Positions 8,307 to 19,247 of a stretch of 64,000 nt of DNA are shown here, piece by piece. The notes beneath the pieces were generated by a model. That model searched no databases, was not told the origin of the DNA, and saw only the letters and a program-made list of their open reading frames with translations. The stretch comes from Pusillimonas sp. TS35. Its GTDB lineage: Bacteria; Pseudomonadota; Gammaproteobacteria; Burkholderiales; Burkholderiaceae_B. Numbering within the stretch: position 1 is the stretch's first letter; the number at the start of each line of letters is the position of its first letter. Location of the stretch: contig NZ_WWER01000001.1 in assembly GCF_009857885.1 (NCBI RefSeq), positions 248,001-312,000 on the forward strand, written 5' to 3'. The position numbers were made by a program, and so were the translations under genes.

Positions 8307-9089
8307 ATGGCTGATACAACCTCGAAACTCAATGTCGCGCTGTTTATCGATGCCGACAATGCGCCTTATGGCAAGCTTGAAAGCGTTTTGGCAGAATTGG
8401 CTTCGTTTGGCGCGGTGTCAATCCGTAGGGCCTATGGCAATTGGAGAAAGCCGCATCTGGATGCGTGGACGCAGGGGTTGCATGAACATGCGATTCAACC
8501 TGTACAGCAGTTCGATCTGATCAAAGGAAAGAATGCTACTGATATGGCAATGGCAGTTGATGCAATGGATGTATTGTTCAACAAGCCTGTAGACGTATTT
8601 TGCATTGTTTCTTCTGATTGTGACTTCACCCCCTTGGTTATGCGCTTGCGCGCTGAGGGCAAACAGGTTTTCGGTTTTGGTGAACGCAAGACACCAGAAC
8701 CATTCGTGAATGCCTGTTCAAGATTCGTCTATTTGGATCCGCCAATTACTGCTGGTCAGGCCGAGATGCTGCAGCCTGCTCAAGATGGGATGCCAGAGGA
8801 AAAAGCGGCCTCCCATACCGGGGAAACGAAGCGTCCGGGGAATGCACTGAAGGGCGACACAAAGTTAATGAATTTGTTGCGCAACGCCGTGGCGTCGGCG
8901 GAAAACGAAGATGGGTGGGCTTCGCTTAGTGTGGTTGGGAGCCGCATTGGCAATCAGGCGTCTTTCGATTCGCGTAATTATGGCTACACTAGGCTCAGCG
9001 ACCTCTTTGCTGCCATTGACCTGTTCGAGATGAAGAAAGTCGGCAATCATCCTCTGGTGAAGTATAAGCGCCGAGCGAACGGGGGATGA
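8307..9089 (+). CDS. NYN domain protein (putative RNase) with OST-HTH-like tail
   Basis: A 260-residue protein with an N-terminal NYN (LabA/PIN-like) domain: NVALFIDADNAPYGKLE carries the first acidic residues, KNATDMAMAVDAMDVLF the second, and FCIVSSDCDFTPLVMRLR the third. These acidic residues form the metal site of NYN ribonucleases. After a linker, residues of about 185-255 (LMNLLRNAVASAENEDGW then YGYTRLSDLFAAIDLFE) resemble an OST-HTH/LOTUS RNA-binding domain. The ATG at 8307 follows GGGAAG. It stands alone. RNase activity is inferred from the family. Confidence 0.85.
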   Translation: MADTTSKLNVALFIDADNAPYGKLESVLAELASFGAVSIRRAYGNWRKPHLDAWTQGLHEHAIQPVQQFDLIKGKNATDMAMAVDAMDVLFNKPVDVFCIVSSDCDFTPLVMRLRAEGKQVFGFGERKTPEPFVNACSRFVYLDPPITAGQAEMLQPAQDGMPEEKAASHTGETKRPGNALKGDTKLMNLLRNAVASAENEDGWASLSVVGSRIGNQASFDSRNYGYTRLSDLFAAIDLFEMKKVGNHPLVKYKRRANGG

Positions 9090-9706
9090 TCATTGCTACT
9101 TTGTTTAATGATTCCTGAATTTTTCCGGTCGCTTTCCCATTTTTCCATCTGATTTTTCACGCTGGCGGTTCCGCCATTTCGAAAAACATCAAGGTCAACA
9201 CCGGATCTCGATCCGTGTGGCTGCGCCATTGGTAATTCAGGAAGCCGTTGTCCCAATGAATCAAAATTACGCGCTGGTGTATGTTGAAAGAGTGCGATCA
9301 GCTCTACAGGGATGCGCCGAGCAGGGTTCCCGACACACGCGACGACAATCAGCCTATGCAATCCCACCCAAACCACGCGTCAACTGGCGTTCCACAAACA
9401 AAAACGCCTGACCGATCATGAAGGGTCAGGCGAAATTGAATGGTGGAACGAGGAGGATTGAACTCCCGACCTTCGCATTGCGAACGCATGAACCCCACTT
9501 CTATCTGAATTGCTATAGTCTATGCGTATCAACGGTTTAGGTGCGTATGTGGTACTGGCGTGGTGAACTCCAATAGCAAGCTTGGGGCGTCCATGTACGA
9601 GGGGATACCCACTAGTAGGTCCGATGTGTCAAGATCGTCTGCTTGTGGTGGTCTTGTGGGCAATCTGGAAAGTTACGGCCGATAGCGCAAGGCGGGAACG
9701 AAGCAC
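9090..9706. other. gene-poor stretch with tRNA remnant
   Basis: No credible gene is seen. The notable content is a copy (9363-9487) of the 3' half of the tRNA-Ala locus found at 10982-11107, with its terminator-like hairpin. The rest (9488-9706) has no recognisable feature. Confidence 0.5.
9363..9487 (-). repeat. partial duplicate of the tRNA-Ala(CGC) locus
   Basis: This 125-bp segment is a diverged direct copy of 10982-11107, 1619 bp away. It includes the sequence downstream of the tRNA, the hairpin gcctgacc/ggtcaggc, and then, at 9441-9487 on the minus strand, the tRNA from its CCA end back through the anticodon loop. One base is lost and one changed in the acceptor/T-arm region. The match stops at the anticodon stem; the 5' half of the tRNA is absent, so this is not a functional tRNA. 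Confidence 0.8.
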
Positions 9707-9710
9707 TTCT

Positions 9711-10607
9711 TCACGACAGCTCCAGTTCTTCGATCAAGGCGGCCAGCTTCTGCCGCCCAGCGTCGTCCACGGCCTTGATCGGCAGGGGTAAGCTGGGGCT
9801 GTTGACCAGTCCCAGTATCTCTGCCGCCGCCGCTGTGGTGCGTAGACTCCCACCGTATTGGCGGAAAAGTGCCCAAAGGGGTGCCAGGCGTTCAGAAAGT
9901 AGTGTTGCGTCCTTGGTGTTTCCTGCTTGAGCGGCGCGCACGATGTTGAGCGCAGTCTTGGGAAACAGCCCACCGATTACCGAATACCAGGCCTCACAAC
10001 CAGCATTCAGGCCTGTGCTGGCGAAAGCATCGCCGCTGACGCCAATCGTCACATGAGCGGGAATCAGCGCGCGCAAACGCTCAACCCTCGCGCGTGCAGC
10101 GTCAGGATCGGCTGGAACACCCGGAATTTTTATCGAAGCAACGTTGGGAAGCTGCGCAATCCGGCCGTGCAGTTCGTCACTGAACTCGAAATGCGTGGTG
10201 GAGGGGTTGTCATACACCACAAGCGGCACCGACAAGTGGCGCGTCACTGCATCGTAGAGGCCGAACACTTCTTCATCCGACAACTTCTGGTACGACACCG
10301 GTGCTAGCAAAACGCCATCCGCGCCGGATTTCTGCGCATCATCAGCCATTGCCAGCACATCGCGCGTACGTAATGCACCGATGCCGATGATGATCGGGAC
10401 ATCGCCTGCATGCTCGACTGCGATCCGTGCAACATGCAGTCGTTCCTTCAAGGTTAGATAGGCGTAGTTACCTGTCGAACCCAGTGCGCCGATGGAATCG
10501 ACCCCTGCTGCGACGAGGCGCTCGATCAGTCGGATGAACGAGGCCTCATCAATGCTGGCCTCGTTCATTGGAGTCAGGGGAAAAGCACTTAAGCCGGATA
10601 GAAACAT
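9711..10607 (-). CDS. DapA-like class I aldolase/lyase (DHDPS family)
   Basis: A TIM-barrel enzyme of about 298 residues from the dihydrodipicolinate synthase/N-acetylneuraminate lyase family. Visible motifs are IGALGSTGNYAYL (equivalent of the GTTGE substrate loop), VVYDNPSTT (catalytic Tyr) and NVASIKIPG with the Schiff-base lysine around residue 155. It is probably not the lysine-pathway DapA, because the loop differs. A sugar-acid or related substrate is likely but cannot be named. The ribosome binding site AAAGGA lies within an upstream in-frame codon run, so translation probably starts at one of two tandem ATGs (10610 or 10607). Confidence 0.8.
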   Translation of the reverse strand: MFLSGLSAFPLTPMNEASIDEASFIRLIERLVAAGVDSIGALGSTGNYAYLTLKERLHVARIAVEHAGDVPIIIGIGALRTRDVLAMADDAQKSGADGVLLAPVSYQKLSDEEVFGLYDAVTRHLSVPLVVYDNPSTTHFEFSDELHGRIAQLPNVASIKIPGVPADPDAARARVERLRALIPAHVTIGVSGDAFASTGLNAGCEAWYSVIGGLFPKTALNIVRAAQAGNTKDATLLSERLAPLWALFRQYGGSLRTTAAAAEILGLVNSPSLPLPIKAVDDAGRQKLAALIEELELS

Positions 10608-10981
10608 CATTGATCCTTTCATGTAGAAAACCTCTTCGTCTGGTCAGTACAGCGGAGATGCCAGCGGATGCGGATGTGTTGTCACGGACGCATTTCTTCG
10701 GATAGTCGTGCCCCTTGAAGGCCGCATCAGTCCGCTTCGCTATCACCAGAAGGCGGCCAGTCGTGGAAGTCAGGTGTATCTCGCGCACTGAAGATGGCTT
10801 CTCCGGCGACGACGACGGCCGCACCTTCCTCGATGGCGCTCGTAGTCGCCAGACATGTCCATCTACATGATCATAAAGCGCAACTCCATACGGGGCTTCT
10901 TGACGCAGGCGGTTGCGCAGCTCGCGTAGGAACGCGAAGCAACGACGCACGCGCCAAATGGGGTAGAGCCGAGCCTGCAAG
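10608..10981. other. intergenic stretch, possible gene remnant
   Basis: No intact gene is seen. On the minus strand a short frame ending at about 10727 reads AIEEGAAVVVAGEAIFSARD, which resembles the C-terminal beta/alpha unit of ribulose-phosphate-binding barrel enzymes. A stop precedes it by about ten codons, so at best it is a relic. Confidence 0.3.
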
Positions 10982-12923
<1,942 letters not shown>

Positions 12924-12966
12924 GCATTCGTGCGGGCGGGCGTTGCCCCGCCCAAGTGCGACAGGC

Positions 12967-13008
12967 AAAAAGCTCGGCCGATCTTTACAGATCGGCCGAG
13001 CTTTTTTT
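12967..13008. terminator. bidirectional terminator between argG and argF
   Basis: A perfect 14-bp stem, agctcggccgatct/agatcggccgagct, has a TTAC loop, an A-run on the left and a T7-run on the right. It can terminate argG on the plus strand and, through the A-run, the convergent argF transcript. Confidence 0.92.
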
Positions 13009-13150
13009 GGGGGTTATGTGCCTGGCGCGCTACACGGCTGCCCAGCCATCAAAAGCATGCGCATTGGCAGCGCAGCGCTGCGGCCGGTAATTGTGTTGGC
13101 AAAGCGCCCCGGGCTGCTTGTGTGCGAGGCCCGGATGATTGATCGTGGGA

Positions 13151-14092
13151 TCAGCTTGCAACCTGCCCCAGCAGCAGGAACTCCATCAGCGCCTTTTGTA
13201 CGTGCAGACGGTTCTCGGCCTCGTCCCATACCACGCTTTGCGGGCCGTCGATGACGTCGCCGGTAACTTCTTCGCCGCGATGCGCTGGCAGGCAATGCAT
13301 GAAGACGGCATCTGGTGCGGCAACGGCCATCATGTCAGCGTCGACGCACCAGTCGGCGAATGCCTTTCGGCGTTCTTCGTTTTCGGCCTCGTAGCCCATG
13401 CTGGTCCAGACGTCTGTGGTGACTAAATGCGCCCCTTTGCAGGCCTGCATTGGGTCGGAGAACTCTTGCAGCGTATCAGCCGACGGCTGGCCGATGCGGT
13501 CGCGTTCGAGGCGGTAGCCGCTGGGTGCGGACACATGCAGCCTGAAGCCGAGCAACTCGGCAGCCTGCAGCCAGGTATAGGCCATGTTGTTGGCGTCGCC
13601 GATCCAGGCCACCGTTTTACCCTGTATGGGACCGCGGTGTTCGATGAATGTGAAGATGTCGGCCAGGATCTGGCAGGGGTGGAATTCGTTGGTGAGACCA
13701 TTGATGACCGGCACACGCGAATGCGAGGCAAAGCGCTCGATGCGGGTTTGCTCGAATGTACGGATCATGACCAGGTCGACCATGCGCGAAATTACGCGCG
13801 CGGTGTCTTCGATGGGCTCGCTGCGGCCTAGTTGGGAATCGCCGGTGGTGAGGTGAATGACGGCGCCGCCCAGTTGATACATGCCAGCTTCGAACGATAC
13901 GCGGGTGCGGGTGCTGGCCTTTTCAAACACCATGGCCAGGTTGCGGTCGTGCAGGGTGTGATGCGGCTCGTAGCGCTTGAACTTGTTTTTAATGAGCCGG
14001 GCGCGATCCAGTACATACTGGATTTCATCCCTGGTGAGGTCGCGAAATTGCAGGAAATGCCGCAGGGGGCCCGTTTGCGTCGAGGCGGACAT
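13151..14092 (-). CDS. argF: ornithine carbamoyltransferase
   Basis: Makes citrulline from ornithine and carbamoyl phosphate, the step before ArgG. The 313 residues have the usual length. The carbamoyl-phosphate motif FEKASTRTRVSFE is near residue 50, HPCQILAD (around 132) and the ornithine/cysteine motif MHCLPAHRGEEV (around 267) are intact. The start MSASTQTGPL at 14092 has AAGGG upstream. It converges on argG with a shared terminator between them. Confidence 0.97.
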   Translation of the reverse strand: MSASTQTGPLRHFLQFRDLTRDEIQYVLDRARLIKNKFKRYEPHHTLHDRNLAMVFEKASTRTRVSFEAGMYQLGGAVIHLTTGDSQLGRSEPIEDTARVISRMVDLVMIRTFEQTRIERFASHSRVPVINGLTNEFHPCQILADIFTFIEHRGPIQGKTVAWIGDANNMAYTWLQAAELLGFRLHVSAPSGYRLERDRIGQPSADTLQEFSDPMQACKGAHLVTTDVWTSMGYEAENEERRKAFADWCVDADMMAVAAPDAVFMHCLPAHRGEEVTGDVIDGPQSVVWDEAENRLHVQKALMEFLLLGQVAS

Positions 14093-14254
14093 AATAACCC
14101 TTGGGTAAAAGAACAATCTTACCTTGTCGGCTCCACACTGGCAAAGTTCGCGTTCCCGTATTCTGCACATTCAGGGGCGATCGGATACAATGCGGGCCGC
14201 AGCGATTGTTTTGGCGTGCCCCGGTTTATGGCGGTAAACACTCCGCGAATCTTT

Positions 14255-14563
14255 ATGACACAACGTGTGCAGCAATTGGTTATTCATGGCATGACGCTCG
14301 AAGGTCAGCGTTTTCGTCCCAGCGACTGGGCCGAACGTCTGGCGGGGGTCATGTCCCAGTTCCGGCCCTCCGGCTCAGTGGGCAGCCCTCTCACCTATTC
14401 GCCTTATGTCGTGCCCGTCGTGATCGACGGCATCCGCTGCGTGGTCGTCGACCATCGCCTGCGCGAACTCGAGCCCCTGGCCTGGAAGTTCGTTTGCGGC
14501 TTCGCCGACGATAACCACTTACGAACGTCAGAGCAGTCTGTCGAGACACCGCCCCGCTCTTAG
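14255..14563 (+). CDS. DUF3579 family protein
   Basis: A protein of about 102 residues from a small betaproteobacterial family of unknown function. The core reads VIHGMTLEGQRFRPSDWAERLAG and YVVPVVIDGIRCVVVDHRL. Family members begin near MTQRVQQLVIHG, which favours the ATG at 14255; an in-frame ATG at 14228 is also possible and neither has a clear ribosome binding site. It is divergent from argF. A terminator overlaps its last codons. Confidence 0.75.
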   Translation: MTQRVQQLVIHGMTLEGQRFRPSDWAERLAGVMSQFRPSGSVGSPLTYSPYVVPVVIDGIRCVVVDHRLRELEPLAWKFVCGFADDNHLRTSEQSVETPPRS

Positions 14564-14579
14564 GGGCTTTTTTATTTTT
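14551..14579 (+). terminator. rho-independent terminator after DUF3579 gene
   Basis: The stem gcccc/ggggc is followed by ttttttattttt. The stem overlaps the stop codon of the preceding gene. Confidence 0.8.
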
Positions 14580-14672
14580 GAGCCTAAAGTAGTATCCCCG
14601 TCGCGTCCAGCATCGCTGGCACAGCGCTTGCTGCCCCTTTGTCATCGCAACAGATCAGTGGGGAGGCCAGCA

Positions 14673-15200
14673 GTGTGGCAAAAACTATTCGGCGAGACGG
14701 CTACCACTAAAATCGGCGCTATCTTCCAGTCTGAACAGACAGCGCTTGATGCGGCCGCATCCATCAAGGCTGATGCAGGCTTGCAACCCGATCAGGTGCG
14801 TATTGTCCACCCGTTCGAAGGCGGCTACGACCGCAAGCTTGAACCCGAGGTTCGCGGGGTTGCACGTACCGCCGTGCGATCGCACCTGATACTGGGTGCC
14901 GCCGGCCTGCTGGTTGGCTTGGCTGCGTGTGCGGTGTTGTTTATGGCGGGGGTGGCTGCCATTGTTTCGTCACCCATGTTCAGCTTGGGCGCATTCCTGT
15001 TCTTTGGCGCCATTGGCGGCTTGCTGCTGGGCGGGCTGGTCACCGCCCGGCCTGATCACCAATGGGTGATCCAGCGTGTACAGGATGCCGCCAAGACTGG
15101 GCAGTGGGCGCTGGTCATCCACCCGCGCAACCCGACGCAGTGCGATGCAGTGCTGCGGGTTTTGTCTGAGCTCGACGTGGCGCCGATACGCAGCATCTAG
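14673..15200 (+). CDS. membrane protein of unknown function
   Basis: A 175-residue protein starting with GTG at 14673 behind an excellent GGGGAGG. The N-terminal 70 residues (TKIGAIFQSEQTALDAAASI, then QVRIVHPFEGGYDRK) resemble a soluble alpha/beta sensor-like domain. Two membrane spans follow (about 82-108 and 114-135, the second glycine-rich, FFGAIGGLLLGGLV), and then a short cytoplasmic tail, WALVIHPRNPTQCDAVLRVL. It is similar in layout to stress-associated glycine-zipper proteins, but I cannot assign a function. It converges on the symporter gene with a 6-nt gap. Confidence 0.65.
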   Translation: MWQKLFGETATTKIGAIFQSEQTALDAAASIKADAGLQPDQVRIVHPFEGGYDRKLEPEVRGVARTAVRSHLILGAAGLLVGLAACAVLFMAGVAAIVSSPMFSLGAFLFFGAIGGLLLGGLVTARPDHQWVIQRVQDAAKTGQWALVIHPRNPTQCDAVLRVLSELDVAPIRSI

Positions 15201-15206
15201 GCAGGT

Positions 15207-16571
15207 TCAGAACAAGCCCAGCGCCCGCGCCATGATCACCAGAATGAGCACAGGCGACACGTACTTGAGGATGACAAAGGCCGTCATGCCCAGCCCGCGA
15301 TTGGTGAGTGCGCCGTGATTGGACAGGGCTTCGCGGAATTTGCCGGCGCCCCAGACCCAGCCAATAAACACCGCGACCAGTATGCCACCCAGGGGCAGCA
15401 CAATATTGGATGATACGTAATCGTAGAAATCGAACAGGCTCAGGCCGCCAAGTGTGACGCCGGCCAATACATTCTGGCTGAGCGCACCCGTTGCGCTGGG
15501 CAGGGCGAGCGCGGCAATAGTCAACCCCGTTGCGCGGCGGCGCGAGATGGCAAACCGCTCACTTAATATCGCCACCGGCACTTCAACGAGCGACAGCAGC
15601 GCACCCGTGGCCGCCACCGCGGTAAGAACAAAAAATATCGCCATCAGCGCCTGACCCAGCGGGATCTGTGCAAACACAGCGGGAAGGGTAATGAACACCA
15701 AAGAGGGCCCCGCCTCGGGGGCGAAGCCAAAGGTAAATACCGCCGGAAAGATCGCGATGCCCGCCAGCATGGACACGCATAGATCGGCGCACATAACGCG
15801 TACTGCTGTGGCGGGTATATTCTGGCCGCCCCCAAAATAGCTGCCGTAGGTGATCATGGTGCCCATCCCCAGCGACAGCTTGAAGAAGGCCAGCCCCATA
15901 GCCGTAAGCACCGCACCGGTGCTCAGTTTGCTCAATTCGGGCATGAACATGAAGGCCAGGCCCTCACCGGCTTTGTCCAGCGTGAGGCTTACCCCGCACA
16001 GTACAAGCAAGAGCAGGAACAGAAGCGGCATCAGGCGCTTGGTGACCGCTTCGATGCCTTTGGCCACTCCCAGCGCCAGAATGACGCCGATCATGGCCAA
16101 CACTAGCCATTGCCACAGCAGCGATTGCCATGGGTCGCGGATAAGCGCCTCGAAAGCGGCGGCTGTTACTTGCGGATTGCTGCTGAGCAGGCCGCCACCC
16201 GCCGACTTTGCGATATAGGCAAACACCCAGGCGGCGACTTCGGAGTAAAACGACACAATCAGCATACTGCCCGCCATGCCCAGCACGCCCACCAGCCACC
16301 ACGGGCCCGGCTTGGGCGCAAGCCGCTGCATCGCAGTCACCGGATTGGCATGCGCCTCCCGGCCAATTGCCAGCTCCGCCATCATCACCGGCAGGCCGAT
16401 CAGCAACGTGGCGGCCAGGTACAGCACCAGGAAACCCGCGCCGCCGTTGGCGCCGGTGAGATACGGAACTTTCCAGATATTGCCCAGTCCAACCGCAGAA
16501 CCGAGTGTGGCCGCCAATACGCCGAAACCGGAACTGAAGCCATCGCGTTTGGGGGCGGAAGTTGTTGTCAT
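15207..16571 (-). CDS. sodium-dependent transporter, NSS/SNF family
   Basis: A 454-residue inner-membrane Na+-coupled amino-acid transporter of the neurotransmitter:sodium symporter (LeuT/MhsT) family, with 11-12 hydrophobic spans. The unwound TM1 motif LGSAVGLGNIWKVPYL is near residues 24-39; GAGFLVLYLAATLLIGLPVMMAE is the TM2 signature. TM6 (AFFKLSLGMGTMITYGSYF) is also recognisable. The substrate is probably a hydrophobic or aromatic amino acid, by family only. There are about 215 nt between its start and ssrA. Confidence 0.88.
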   Translation of the reverse strand: MTTTSAPKRDGFSSGFGVLAATLGSAVGLGNIWKVPYLTGANGGAGFLVLYLAATLLIGLPVMMAELAIGREAHANPVTAMQRLAPKPGPWWLVGVLGMAGSMLIVSFYSEVAAWVFAYIAKSAGGGLLSSNPQVTAAAFEALIRDPWQSLLWQWLVLAMIGVILALGVAKGIEAVTKRLMPLLFLLLLVLCGVSLTLDKAGEGLAFMFMPELSKLSTGAVLTAMGLAFFKLSLGMGTMITYGSYFGGGQNIPATAVRVMCADLCVSMLAGIAIFPAVFTFGFAPEAGPSLVFITLPAVFAQIPLGQALMAIFFVLTAVAATGALLSLVEVPVAILSERFAISRRRATGLTIAALALPSATGALSQNVLAGVTLGGLSLFDFYDYVSSNIVLPLGGILVAVFIGWVWGAGKFREALSNHGALTNRGLGMTAFVILKYVSPVLILVIMARALGLF

Positions 16572-16771
16572 GATCTGTGCGGGCGTTTAAGCGCTGTCTG
16601 GGGCAATTGGCCAATTTTAATGTGCAGCGTTAATGTGCCGCGCGCCCCGCGTTCTGTTGCACATTTATGCTGCGTTTAGTCGCAGGCCCAGGCCTGTGTT
16701 CCCGGTGTTGTCATTCAGGCTTTGTCATCCTGCAACGCCATTCAACAGTTTCATAATCCGAAAAATTGCTG

Positions 16772-16777
16772 TATAAT
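16772..16777 (+). promoter_or_regulatory. ssrA promoter -10 element
   Basis: TATAAT lies 10 nt before the first base of mature tmRNA, fitting a sigma-70 promoter. No good -35 hexamer is visible at the usual spacing. Confidence 0.6.
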
Positions 16778-16787
16778 TTCATTATCT

Positions 16788-17152
16788 GGGGTCGATCCGG
16801 CTTCGACGTGGGTTTGAACCAGAGCAGGGCATGTCGAGCACCAGTAAGCTCGTAAATCCACTGGAAAACCATAAACGCCAACGACGAGCGTTTCGCTCTG
16901 GCCGCTTAAGCGGTGAGCCGCTGCACTGATTTGTCTTTGGGTCAGGTAGGGTAAAACTTACAGCAGCGTCATTTACAAAGAATCGGGTCTGGCCAGGTCA
17001 CTGGGCCAGCTCTTAAATCCAAAGTGAATCGCCAAGGCAGGGCCAGTCGGCCGGCATGCGCCAAGGTTAAAACTTAAAATAGTCCGACTAAACATGTAGA
17101 ACTGCCTGCAGATGGCTTGCGGACGCGGGTTCAATTCCCGCCGACTCCACCA
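16788..17152 (+). ncRNA. ssrA: tmRNA (trans-translation RNA)
   Basis: A 365-nt tmRNA that rescues stalled ribosomes. The 5' end GGGGTCGATCCGGCTTCGAC pairs with the 3' end CGACTCC before ACCA. The tag reading frame gives ANDERFALAA followed by TAA at about 16878-16910, a tag typical of Bordetella and relatives. The T arm is GGTTCAATTCCC. The 3' end is the attachment site for the integrated elements downstream. A minus-strand frame over the 3' end is an artefact. Confidence 0.97.
17129..17152 (+). repeat. attL: ssrA 3' end (att core)
   Basis: The 24 nt from the T arm to CCA (gttcaattcccgccgac then tccacca) recur with one base missing at 28022-28044. This is the standard position for integration by P4-type integrases into tRNA/tmRNA genes: the element carries a copy of the 3' end, so the tmRNA stays whole. 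Confidence 0.85.
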
Positions 17153-17263
17153 TATCACCTAGGTAAAAACCTTCCAAGACCCGCATGAACACTAGTTCTG
17201 CGGGTTTTTTCTTGCTAGTTTCATCCAATCTGATCCATTAAAAACCATCTAGATTTCGGGTAC
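17150..17263 (+). repeat. ssrA-downstream repeat, left copy
   Basis: The sequence after tmRNA, including its terminator, recurs with moderate divergence at 31425-31535: both read ccatat, then ggtaaaa, cccgcatga, cactag, tgcgggtttttt, tttcatccaat and ccattaaaaacca in the same order. The two copies enclose the whole 14.2-kb island stack. Confidence 0.75.
17179..17210 (+). terminator. terminator downstream of ssrA
   Basis: The stem acccgca/tgcgggt with a 13-nt loop is followed by tttttt. It stops ssrA transcription before the integrase gene. Confidence 0.75.
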
Positions 17264-17316
17264 TTTTTGGGGTACTTTGGGCATATCGCCATGTTCCCTG
17301 AAAAAAGTACCCTGAT

Positions 17317-18585
17317 ATGAAGCTCACTGATCTGGATTGCAAGAACGCCAAGCCGCGCGAGAAAAGTTACAAACTGAGCGACGGCAACGGCCTGTATCTG
17401 GAAGTGCGTCCCAACGGCGGGCGATACTTTCGCTGGCGCTATCGGTATGCCGACAAGGATAAGGATTTAACTATCGGCGCTTATCCCAAGATAACGTTAG
17501 CCAAAGCTCGCCGCGCCATAGTTACTGCTCAAGACACCCTGGCCGAAGGCATCGATCCGGGAGCCAAGAAGCAGGTAGACAAGCTCACCATGAAGCTGAT
17601 GGCGAACACTACGTTCGAGGGAATCGCCCGCGAGTGGCTTCAAAAGATGCAAAACCGATGGGTGGCAACGCACCACGACCGCATCGAGCGGCGCTTGGAA
17701 CGCGATATATTCCCCTGGATGGGCAGGCGTCCCATTGCCGACATATCCACCCCGGAAGTGCTGGCGGTACTGCAAAAGATCGAGGCGCGGGGGGCGCTTG
17801 AGACCGCCAAGCGGGCAAAACAGAATTGCTCACAAGTATTTTGCTATGCCGTGGAGACGGGCAGGGCTGAGAAAGACCCTACGGCCTTGTTCAGTAGCGC
17901 GGCGCTGGCGCAACCGGAAAAGCGCAACCATGCCGCCATCACAGACGCGGCGGGCATTGGCGGCCTGATTCGCTCGATACGGGGCTATGAGGGCACTCCA
18001 ATTACTCGGGCGGCGCTGCAATTGGCTCCGCTGGTAATGTTGCGCCCTGGTGAACTGCGGCAGGCAGAATGGGCAGAATTTGACTTCGATGGCGGCGTGG
18101 AGACTCACGGCAAACCTGTCTGGCGCATTCCCGCCGAGCGTATGAAGCTGCCGAAAGAGGACAAGCAGCATAGCGAATTTCACTTTGTGCCACTCTCCCG
18201 GCAGGCAGCGGCCATCCTGAAAGACTTGCACAAAATCACCGGCACCGGGCGCTATGTGTTTCCCTCGCCGCGCACGTCCAAGCGTCCCATGTCAGATAAC
18301 GGCGTCCTGTCGGCGCTGCGGCGCATGGGCTACGGCAAGGACGAAATGAGCGGGCATGGTTTCCGGGCGATGGCGCGTACCGCCATCGAGGAACAGTTGC
18401 ATATTGATCCCAAGTACGTCGAATTGCAGCTTGGGCATGCCGTCAAGGATGCCAACGGGCGGGCCTACAACCGCACCAAGTTTATCAAGGAGCGCATCGA
18501 TATGATGCAGAAATGGGCCGACTATCTGGATAAGCTGGCAGATGGCAAGGACAACGTGACACCGATTCGCAGTACCGCCGCCTGA
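17317..18585 (+). CDS. int: tyrosine integrase, P4 type (DUF4102)
   Basis: A 422-residue site-specific recombinase. The N-terminal DUF4102 arm-binding domain (about 1-90) contains YKLSDGNGLYLEVRPNG and LTIGAYPKITLAKAR. A SAM-like core-binding domain spans about 105-190. The catalytic domain holds Arg (MLRPGELRQAEW, about 241), HxxR (GHGFRAMART, about 346), His (LQLGHAV, about 373) and Tyr (RAYNRTKF, about 385). The gene lies 165 nt after the ssrA 3' end and reads away from it, the normal layout for an integrase using that site. Confidence 0.95.
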   Translation: MKLTDLDCKNAKPREKSYKLSDGNGLYLEVRPNGGRYFRWRYRYADKDKDLTIGAYPKITLAKARRAIVTAQDTLAEGIDPGAKKQVDKLTMKLMANTTFEGIAREWLQKMQNRWVATHHDRIERRLERDIFPWMGRRPIADISTPEVLAVLQKIEARGALETAKRAKQNCSQVFCYAVETGRAEKDPTALFSSAALAQPEKRNHAAITDAAGIGGLIRSIRGYEGTPITRAALQLAPLVMLRPGELRQAEWAEFDFDGGVETHGKPVWRIPAERMKLPKEDKQHSEFHFVPLSRQAAAILKDLHKITGTGRYVFPSPRTSKRPMSDNGVLSALRRMGYGKDEMSGHGFRAMARTAIEEQLHIDPKYVELQLGHAVKDANGRAYNRTKFIKERIDMMQKWADYLDKLADGKDNVTPIRSTAA

Positions 18586-18667
18586 CGGATTCAGGCAAAG
18601 ACGGGCCGAACGGTAGTATCAGTACCGAACGACCCTGACCATCATTCACTGACTAGGAGTAATAACG

Positions 18668-18904
18668 ATGGCTAACGAAAATCTTACTATAGATGTCCGT
18701 GTTTCCATGGCGGACCTGGAGCGGAAAGCATGGGCTATCAGCAACGTTCTTCAAACTCTTTATGCCGCGTTGCCTGATGACGCGGCGGATAGTGCAGTAC
18801 CTACTCGGTGTCTAATTTCAACCTTGTTTGATATGGCCGAAGAACTGGCTACAAATTTAGGTGATTTTGAGAGCACACACCGCATTGCAATAAAGGGGGC
18901 GTGA
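18668..18904 (+). CDS. small satellite protein, unknown
   Basis: A 78-residue acidic, helical protein behind a good ribosome binding site (taggagtaataacg). Content such as DLERKAWAISNVLQTLYAAL and LISTLFDMAEELATNLGDF suggests a helical bundle. It overlaps the next gene's upstream region and the two are transcribed together. I do not recognise a domain. The next protein has a similar layout and may be a distant relative. Confidence 0.6.
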   Translation: MANENLTIDVRVSMADLERKAWAISNVLQTLYAALPDDAADSAVPTRCLISTLFDMAEELATNLGDFESTHRIAIKGA

Positions 18905-18906
18905 CC

Positions 18907-19149
18907 ATGACTATCAGAACAATAACCGTCCCGACTGTCACGATTCTGGAAGAGCAGCACGACGCCTTCGAATTGCTGCGTCAAAAGGCTAATCAGCTGG
19001 ACGCGCTCACAACCTTATGCGCTTCCGGTATTGATAGCCTTGATGGTTCGTATCACGAATACGCTTTAGCCGGAATTGCTGATATGGCTTTCCAAGTGCG
19101 GCAGTTGGCAGAGGCAATCAACAATTCGCAGCCCAAAGAGGCCGCCTAA
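18907..19149 (+). CDS. small satellite protein, unknown
   Basis: An 80-residue protein. The ATG at 18907 lies eight bases after AAGGGGG; a GTG at 18901 is in frame but too close to that site. The sequence (VPTVTILEEQHDAFELLRQKA, ending in ADMAFQVRQLAEAINNSQ) is helical and has no domain I can name. It directly follows the previous small gene. Confidence 0.6.
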   Translation: MTIRTITVPTVTILEEQHDAFELLRQKANQLDALTTLCASGIDSLDGSYHEYALAGIADMAFQVRQLAEAINNSQPKEAA

Positions 19150-19157
19150 CCCTTTAC

Positions 19158-19213
19158 GCCAGCACCTACCGCGACGGCGGGAAAAGGCGCAAGCCCAGCG
19201 GTCTGGTGCTGGC
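19158..19213 (+). promoter_or_regulatory. stem-loop between small satellite genes
   Basis: The 9-bp arms gccagcacc and ggtgctggc are separated by 38 nt between two genes. No T-run follows, so it is not a classical terminator; it may be an RNA structure or a protein site. Confidence 0.3.
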
Positions 19214-19247
19214 ACCTTATTGATCTGGACTGTGTGAGGACAGCACG

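Noticed and set aside
9711-10607. calling the aldolase dapA of lysine synthesis
   Set aside because: The substrate loop reads GSTGNY and not GTTGE, and no lysine-pathway genes are near, so only the family can be named.
16973-17158. minus-strand frame reading WWSRRELNPRPQ
   Set aside because: This is the 3' end of tmRNA read in reverse, a well-known false protein.
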